From: an uncultured Dysgonomonas sp.
Lineage (GTDB): Bacteria > Bacteroidota > Bacteroidia > Bacteroidales > Dysgonomonadaceae
Length of the DNA: 13,103 nucleotides
Assembly (NCBI GenBank): GCA_937875275.1
Contig: CALNCC010000176.1
Location: 1 to 13,103, forward strand
Direction of reading: 5' to 3'
Part shown: positions 8,314 to 13,103 of the stretch, piece after piece
Layout: each line of letters starts with the position of its first letter
Position numbering within the stretch: the stretch's first letter is position 1
The notes under the pieces: generated by a model
What the model was told of the DNA's origin: nothing
Database searches by the model: none
What the model saw: only the letters and a program-made list of their open reading frames with translations
Program-made: the position numbers and the translations under genes

Positions 8314-9390
8314 CTATCTGTTTCTTACAATCACCGGTGCTTCGTGTGCCAGGTTTATTGTTCCGTCGTAAATTATGGTATCACCGACAACAAGTTTGCC
8401 GTCATCTTCGAGTGCATAGCTATCCGAATTCTCATGTGTAGACTTCACATATACCCACTTCGCCCGACCGTTATTTAGGGTAAATACGACTTCACGATTG
8501 GTTCTCAACACAAGAGCCGATTTCGGTATAACGAGCTGTTTGCCTAATAATCGCTGAACTCTCACCTTCACGTTCATCCCCTCAAAAAACTTTCCATCTC
8601 GATTGTTTACTGTCGCCTTGACACGTACCAACCCATTTTTGTCAACAACAGGATTTATCTCTGAGATCAACCCCTCGGTTTTATATTCGCTCGAAGAAAA
8701 TGGGGTTACAACCACTTTGTTATTTTTATTTATTAATGGCACTTCGTTTTCAAGAATGTTGAAAACAACCTCAGGCTGATTGCTGTCTATGATAGTACAA
8801 AAAGCATCTCCGACTGGATAATTGTGTTCTTTCGATGTCAGATTGGCAACTACTCCCCCGAATGGCGCATAAAGGACGGACTGTTCGAGATTATATTTAG
8901 CCATTGTCAGATTGCTGATACTCTGATCATAGCTGCTTCTCAGCTTGGCAATCTTCATTATTTCGGCAGGAATCGTTGTTGAGTCTCTCATCGAGTATCC
9001 TTGCCCGATCAGCAAGTCTTGAAGATCTAATTTTGCTTTCTCCAAGTTTTCTTCGGCTTGCCGCAAACTATTTTCGAGTTTAAACCGATCCAACTCGGCT
9101 ATTTTCTGTCCCTTAGCTACCCTATCGCCATTTCTGACATAGATTTTTATAATTTTTTCATTCGCCTGGAACTTCATATCCGCTTTATTCATTGCAGCAA
9201 TAGTTCCGTTAGCAATCAGCTCGTAATTGAAATCCTGATATTCTAATGGTCTTACCCTGACTTCTGTCGGTTTCTCAATCACCTCTTTGGTCAGCGATTC
9301 GGAGCCATTTTCCTTCTCCGCGTCTTTTGTGGAACACGCTGTGCCGATGAAGACAAGAATACAGAAATAAATAATTGTTTTATATATCAT
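8314..9390 (-). CDS. RND efflux periplasmic adaptor subunit (membrane fusion lipoprotein, HlyD/AcrA-like)
   Basis: This is the periplasmic adaptor that links the RND permease to the TolC channel. Length is 358 aa, normal for the family. Residues 1-18 are a signal peptide with lipobox GTA-C19, so it is lipid-anchored like AcrA. Domain order fits the family: a first lipoyl half at about 76-101 (NEKIIKIYVRNGDRVAKG), a helical hairpin at about 102-170 rich in charged residues (LRQAEENLEKAKLDLQDL), a second lipoyl half at about 171-200 (SVLYAPFGGVVANL), a beta-barrel at about 205-280 containing FFEGMNVKVRV, and a membrane-proximal domain from about 285 to the end (VIPKSALVLR). Its gene is not next to the permease: three full propeller genes and one truncated one lie between. 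It follows another propeller gene by 35 nt. I infer that it serves the permease and TolC encoded further along, because no other pump is visible. Confidence 0.94.
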   Translation of the reverse strand: MIYKTIIYFCILVFIGTACSTKDAEKENGSESLTKEVIEKPTEVRVRPLEYQDFNYELIANGTIAAMNKADMKFQANEKIIKIYVRNGDRVAKGQKIAELDRFKLENSLRQAEENLEKAKLDLQDLLIGQGYSMRDSTTIPAEIMKIAKLRSSYDQSISNLTMAKYNLEQSVLYAPFGGVVANLTSKEHNYPVGDAFCTIIDSNQPEVVFNILENEVPLINKNNKVVVTPFSSSEYKTEGLISEINPVVDKNGLVRVKATVNNRDGKFFEGMNVKVRVQRLLGKQLVIPKSALVLRTNREVVFTLNNGRAKWVYVKSTHENSDSYALEDDGKLVVGDTIIYDGTINLAHEAPVIVRNR

Positions 9391-9425
9391 AATTCGTTCG
9401 ATTTATATTTTTACAAATCTATTTT

Positions 9426-10568
9426 TCATTCTATTATTTTAAGGAAAAAGAGTAACGGATTTGAATCAATGGTTACATCGTTCGATGTTATTTCATTCGC
9501 TTTGGCTAAGTCATTCGGTGATAATCGGTATGGCTCCACTGCGCATATGAAGTTGCCTTTATATGTCGTATTGATCAGAGTAAATGTAATATCATCAAAG
9601 GGAAAATCTGCTCTTTTATACTGACCAAAATCTTTGTATACCTTCGAGTCGCTTTTGTCGATGTCTGAGTATCCTAAATAGTAGACTACGGTCTGATTGT
9701 GCATCGTGGAGAAATTGAAATAAAATTGATTCTTATTCAATATGAAATTGTGAAAGTCTCCATACAGGTCATCTCCGGATACCAACTGAGCATACATGTC
9801 CTCGTCTTCACATTCCGGAATTTTCTCAAATGGTATACCATTACTGCCCATATCTATTTCTATGTAAGGTTCAATCTTATTGTCTGCAAGATGGTATACC
9901 ATATTCCCATAAGGTGATGCAAAAAAGTTCCGTCCTCTCTCATCCACAAAGAAAGTCGGTCTCCATACAGTAGTAAAAAACATTTTTTGAGGTAAAAACT
10001 CCTTTATAATGTTGAATTTATGATCAACTTTCAATAGGCTATTCTCTAATTCGGCATTAGGCATTCCGGTGTATAGCCAATATCCATCCTCAACTTTACA
10101 AAAAGATCTGAACCAGATATTTGATGTTGATACCGATTCTTTTAATACCCCATCCAAATCGTAGATGTACATAAGACGCTTTTGTCCTTCAGTGGCATAA
10201 ATCAGTCTTGAGGAGTCATCGTAATACACATCTGAAAAGTATGCATGCTCACCGGGTCCATTTCCTTTTGTACCACATTTAGTTATGAACTTCCCATTGG
10301 AATCGAAGATAAAAATTTCACTTAACGATTCGTCGAATATAATAATATGGGATTCGGACAGATAAACTTTGTGAATTTTGCGTATCAGCGAGTTTTCAGT
10401 AGTTTCCAATGATACTACTTTGTGAAACTTTGTACTTTCAGACAAGTAGTGAGTTTCTTTTTCAGCAACATTAATGTTAACTGAATATTTCGACTCTGCA
10501 TTTTTCTCGTTTTTTTCACAACCGAAACTTATAAATAAGCAAAATATTATTATCGCATATATTCTCAT
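9426..10568 (-). CDS. 6-bladed beta-propeller lipoprotein (GPGE type)
   Basis: A 380-aa predicted lipoprotein directly upstream of the adaptor gene, 35 nt away. The signal peptide ends in SFG-C17, followed by a charged EKNEKN stretch. Family motifs are VSLETTENSLI (52-62), FDSNGKF before the loop, GNGPGEH at 102-108 (a variant of GQGPGEY) and the ending DSNPLLFFLKIIE (368-380). Repeated units such as YDLDGVLKESV fit propeller blades. The ATG at 10568 is the natural start because the hydrophobic signal begins immediately. It is preceded by the longest gap in the cluster, 123 nt, where an internal promoter is possible but not recognisable. Lipid anchoring is well supported. Surface display is uncertain because no clear acidic lipoprotein export signal follows the cysteine. 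Confidence 0.87.
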   Translation of the reverse strand: MRIYAIIIFCLFISFGCEKNEKNAESKYSVNINVAEKETHYLSESTKFHKVVSLETTENSLIRKIHKVYLSESHIIIFDESLSEIFIFDSNGKFITKCGTKGNGPGEHAYFSDVYYDDSSRLIYATEGQKRLMYIYDLDGVLKESVSTSNIWFRSFCKVEDGYWLYTGMPNAELENSLLKVDHKFNIIKEFLPQKMFFTTVWRPTFFVDERGRNFFASPYGNMVYHLADNKIEPYIEIDMGSNGIPFEKIPECEDEDMYAQLVSGDDLYGDFHNFILNKNQFYFNFSTMHNQTVVYYLGYSDIDKSDSKVYKDFGQYKRADFPFDDITFTLINTTYKGNFICAVEPYRLSPNDLAKANEITSNDVTIDSNPLLFFLKIIE

Positions 10569-10691
10569 AAAGATGAAATTTATTTATGTTTTGTTCTTCC
10601 GTTTTTCATTTCATAGATTCTTTATTGCAAAGAAAATCTAAAGTATGTTATATTTTTCATTATTAGCACGTATAAGTTTTCGGTTCTCACA

Positions 10692-11849
10692 TTATTTAAA
10701 TTCGTAAATAAATAATACCGGATTGCTCTCGTCTACAATCTTTGAAGATATTTCGATAAGATCGGAATATTTTCCGCTTGCAATATCCTCGTCTGACAGA
10801 AATGAAGGTATACGTCTGATGTAAGAAGGATTCTCTATCGCACACACTATCCGGTCTGTGTTTTCGAGTGGAACGTAATCGTAGAAAACATCATGTAGCA
10901 ATGTATTTGATATTTCTTTATATCCTTTCAAAACATCTTGTTGTTTGTCATATACAAACAATCCTAAATTAGTTTTAAACATAAGATAGTTAACACTCTC
11001 AGTAATATTACTCATAGAGTAAATATAATCATTCTCACTACATTTAGAGAGCAATGCGCTTTCATCAGTCTCCTCCTTAAGATTTCCCGGAATAGTATAT
11101 TTGCCCCAATCCACGCTATATTTTTTCGAAATATTATTTCCTTCGATCTCATATATGGAATTATCGAAACGACGTGTATAAAGAATTCTTTTTGCATTTA
11201 TCAATGAGTTTCCCGATATAAATAATCGGTTATTTATATTAGGCACCTGATCAAGAATCTCGATATCGGTATTGGCATCGACATCTCTTATCAGCAATTG
11301 ATAATTCGAAGCCCCACCATCAATCAGCTTATTGAAAAATATTTTATTCCCTTCTGATGTTAGATTGCTATAATAAACATCCAAGGATTCTTCATCAACA
11401 AACTCTCCTTGATATGTAAAACGCATTATCTTATTAGGTATATCGCATAAAAGGAGTATCTGTTTTTGTTGAATATCTAATGTAAAATCCATTGCTTGAA
11501 TGTATTCTCCCGGTCCCTGTCCAATCCGGTGTATTTGAGCAATATATTCCCCATTACTGCCAAAGATGAACAACTTCATTTGTGTTCTGTCCAGAATAAA
11601 CAATCGATCATCGTCTTCTACAATTCTACTAATCTTTGCCACCAACGATTCATCTGTAGTTTCCAATAATACCACTTTGTGCACATTAAGGCAAGTTGAA
11701 TCAGATAGGGTCTCGGTAATATCCAATGCCGATATAACAAACGAATCGTCTACATCAGTATATGCATCTTTTCCTTTTTCGGTCTGCATACACCCAAACA
11801 ACACAAGACATGCTATGCTAATAACCAACAACGATACTCTTTTTTTCAT
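10692..11849 (-). CDS. 6-bladed beta-propeller lipoprotein (GPGE type)
   Basis: A 385-aa predicted lipoprotein. It has the clearest lipobox of the set, LFG-C20, after a basic MKKR n-region. Family motifs are VLLETTDESLVAKI (60-73), FGSNGEY just before the loop, GQGPGEY at 110-116, a blade strand with D-x-x-x-K-I (for example LLLCDIPNKIMRF) and the ending ESNPVLFIYEFK (374-385). The LETT and loop motifs match those of the 397-aa gene upstream especially well, and the two genes are only 7 nt apart, so they are surely co-transcribed and may be products of tandem duplication. The 123-nt gap downstream separates it from the next propeller gene. The region between the loop and the C-terminal motif is poorly conserved with its paralogues, as expected if it forms a variable binding face. 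The partner is unknown. Confidence 0.88.
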   Translation of the reverse strand: MKKRVSLLVISIACLVLFGCMQTEKGKDAYTDVDDSFVISALDITETLSDSTCLNVHKVVLLETTDESLVAKISRIVEDDDRLFILDRTQMKLFIFGSNGEYIAQIHRIGQGPGEYIQAMDFTLDIQQKQILLLCDIPNKIMRFTYQGEFVDEESLDVYYSNLTSEGNKIFFNKLIDGGASNYQLLIRDVDANTDIEILDQVPNINNRLFISGNSLINAKRILYTRRFDNSIYEIEGNNISKKYSVDWGKYTIPGNLKEETDESALLSKCSENDYIYSMSNITESVNYLMFKTNLGLFVYDKQQDVLKGYKEISNTLLHDVFYDYVPLENTDRIVCAIENPSYIRRIPSFLSDEDIASGKYSDLIEISSKIVDESNPVLFIYEFK

Positions 11850-11856
11850 ATTCTAA

Positions 11857-13050
11857 TCAATCGGTAAGTTTGACCTGTTTTTTCAGATGCAAAATCTGTA
11901 TTACCGGATTCATTTCTATAATTTCATCCTCGGACTTCCCGGCAACTAACGTTGCTAACATTTCTTTCGTATGCTCTTTTACCTTATCACGGTTCAAATC
12001 TTCAAGAATCCTCTCCGGAGATATTATAGTTACAAAATCATTCAAATCGTTTGTATTTATAAGGTCTCCATAAATTGTTGGTAATGTTTCAGATTTATAA
12101 TAACCGATGAGACCAACTACCGTTTGCTTTCCATCCTTTGAATACAAAGAGTAGGCAGGAACTCCATAATTTTTCTTTGCATTAAACCACTCTGTTAAGA
12201 TATAATTCCCTTTCTCATATACCATTGTTTTTTTTGTATAATCTGCCTCTTTCGGGTCTGGTGATGTCATTTTCTCTCGTGTTTTTCCTTCGATGTCAAA
12301 CGACATATACTTTTCTATCTTTTTCCCATTCTCATCTATGTGAAAAATATCATCTTTATATTCTGTTGCCAACCCAACCGAATTATCATCAAGATAATAT
12401 AAATAGGAATGAAAATAGTTGGATCTGACAACCGGATATATATCCGGATCGGAATATAAGGTCTCGCCCATAAGCCCGGTTGAATCAACTCGCCAAACCC
12501 CGGAATATGCACCCTCCCTATCACAATCACCTTTGTAACAAATAAAACTGCCATCCGGCATGTTGATCACATCTCGCACAACTTTATTGTTACTAAACCC
12601 GGTTATCTCTTTAATAAAATTGCCGTCAAGGTCATAATATATCATCTTGCGCTGATAACTATCATATGCAATAATTTGCTTCTTATCCAAATCGCTCATC
12701 AGATGAGCAATAAATGCATATTCGCCCGGACCTTGACCTTTGCGTCCGATATTTCTCAGATAATGTCCTTTTGTATCGAATAGCAGTATAGCAGACGTTT
12801 TGTAGTCGTGGATAGCCATCAGATCGTCAAAAAATAGAATCTTTGCAATTTTAGCTATCAGGCTACTATCTGTTGTTTCTAATGGGATAAAAGAAACCGA
12901 ATCGACAAACAGATCAACAGGAATTACATCTTTAATGTTTGGATCAACGGTAACTATCGGAGGCTCTTCTGTTGGGAGCTCCTTCTCTTTCTTACACGAA
13001 TAAAACATTATCAACACAAATGACAGGATTAAGAACAAAAGTTGTTTCAT
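11857..13050 (-). CDS. 6-bladed beta-propeller lipoprotein (GPGE type)
   Basis: The longest member of the array at 397 aa. The signal peptide leads to an atypical lipobox, FYS-C19, acceptable for Bacteroidota, then a charged and proline-rich linker (KKEKELPTEEPP, 20-31). Family motifs are IPLETTDSSLIAKI (55-68), FDTKGHY before the loop, and GRKGQGPGEY at 102-111, the closest to the family consensus. A blade unit follows with YYDLDGNFIKEI (133-144). The ending MNPVIQILHLKK is followed by an extra tail, QVKLTD, absent from the paralogues. The ATG at 13050 lies 8 nt after the stop of another propeller gene cut by the window edge, so this is not the first gene of the operon. Lipoprotein and propeller assignment is firm at family level; function is unknown. 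Confidence 0.9.
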   Translation of the reverse strand: MKQLLFLILSFVLIMFYSCKKEKELPTEEPPIVTVDPNIKDVIPVDLFVDSVSFIPLETTDSSLIAKIAKILFFDDLMAIHDYKTSAILLFDTKGHYLRNIGRKGQGPGEYAFIAHLMSDLDKKQIIAYDSYQRKMIYYDLDGNFIKEITGFSNNKVVRDVINMPDGSFICYKGDCDREGAYSGVWRVDSTGLMGETLYSDPDIYPVVRSNYFHSYLYYLDDNSVGLATEYKDDIFHIDENGKKIEKYMSFDIEGKTREKMTSPDPKEADYTKKTMVYEKGNYILTEWFNAKKNYGVPAYSLYSKDGKQTVVGLIGYYKSETLPTIYGDLINTNDLNDFVTIISPERILEDLNRDKVKEHTKEMLATLVAGKSEDEIIEMNPVIQILHLKKQVKLTD

Positions 13051-13058
13051 AGCTTTTC

Positions 13059-13103
13059 TTATTTGAAGTGTAACACTTGTAAAATCGGATTATTCTCTTG
13101 CCC
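13059..13103 (-). CDS. C-terminal end of a further propeller lipoprotein, cut by window edge
   Basis: Only the last 14 codons and a TAA stop (13061-13059) are present. They read GQENNPILQVLHFK, nearly matching the ending EMNPVIQILHLKK of the next gene and sharing the NP-(V/I/L) signature of all six full-length propeller proteins here. The stop lies 8 nt before the next ATG. This shows that the array, and probably the operon, extends beyond the right edge. The call rests on this short match and gene context. Confidence 0.7.
   Translation of the reverse strand, partial: GQENNPILQVLHFK

Noticed and set aside
10615..10639. Imperfect inverted repeat (AGATT-CTTT against AAAG-AA-AATCT) in the 123-nt gap between two propeller genes, considered as a terminator.
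   Set aside because: The stem is A/T-rich with a two-base bulge and no U-run follows in the minus-strand transcript. It is easily explained by chance in AT-rich spacer.
10569..10691. Search for a Bacteroidota -33/-7 promoter (TTTG and TAnnTTTG) in the four longest gaps (10569-10691, 8245-8313, 7869-7971, 6634-6719).
   Set aside because: Only partial -7 matches such as TAGATTTT and TAAATTTA were found, none with a properly spaced -33 element, so no promoter is annotated.
4381..13050. Recurring DNA strings such as CCGGACCTTG spread over the propeller genes, considered as dispersed repeats or recombination sites.
   Set aside because: They coincide with the conserved GQGP loop codons in each gene and reflect protein conservation among paralogues, not a separate DNA element.

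Overview
This AT-rich window looks like a chromosomal piece from a Bacteroidota member, most likely Bacteroidales. The evidence is many lipoproteins with loose Bacteroidota-type lipoboxes, A-rich leaders without Shine-Dalgarno sequences, Bacteroidota-style TolC and RND proteins, and several copies of a 6-bladed beta-propeller lipoprotein family that is common in this phylum. The genus cannot be read from the sequence. Every gene I can support lies on the minus strand, so transcription runs from high to low coordinates. No gap between genes exceeds about 125 nt, and I see no convincing promoter or terminator inside the window. This is compatible with one long operon whose promoter and last gene end lie outside it.

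In transcription order the layout is as follows. (a) 13103-9426: the last 14 codons of a propeller lipoprotein, then three full-length propeller lipoproteins (397, 385 and 380 aa). (b) 9390-8314: a lipidated RND periplasmic adaptor (membrane fusion protein). (c) 8244-7972: a 90-aa lipoprotein that looks like a propeller protein with its middle deleted. (d) 7868-4381: three more full-length propeller lipoproteins (382, 363 and 382 aa). (e) 4344-1243: an RND inner-membrane efflux permease (1033 aa). (f) 1228 to the left edge: a TolC-family outer-membrane channel, cut by the window.

The adaptor, permease and TolC genes together encode all parts of a proton-driven tripartite exporter. Unusually, the adaptor is separated from the permease by about 4 kb of propeller genes, and the propeller array continues beyond the right edge. 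The six full-length propeller proteins share a lipoprotein signal, an N-terminal LET-type motif, a G-x-GPGEY or PEEY loop near residue 105, and a C-terminal (D/E)-x-NP-(V/I/L) ending, while the sequence between varies greatly. Members upstream of the adaptor gene carry GPGE and members downstream carry PEE. The most interesting idea is that these lipoproteins work with the exporter as ligand-binding or accessory subunits. This rests on gene context only; neither the substrate nor the function of the propellers can be read from the sequence.
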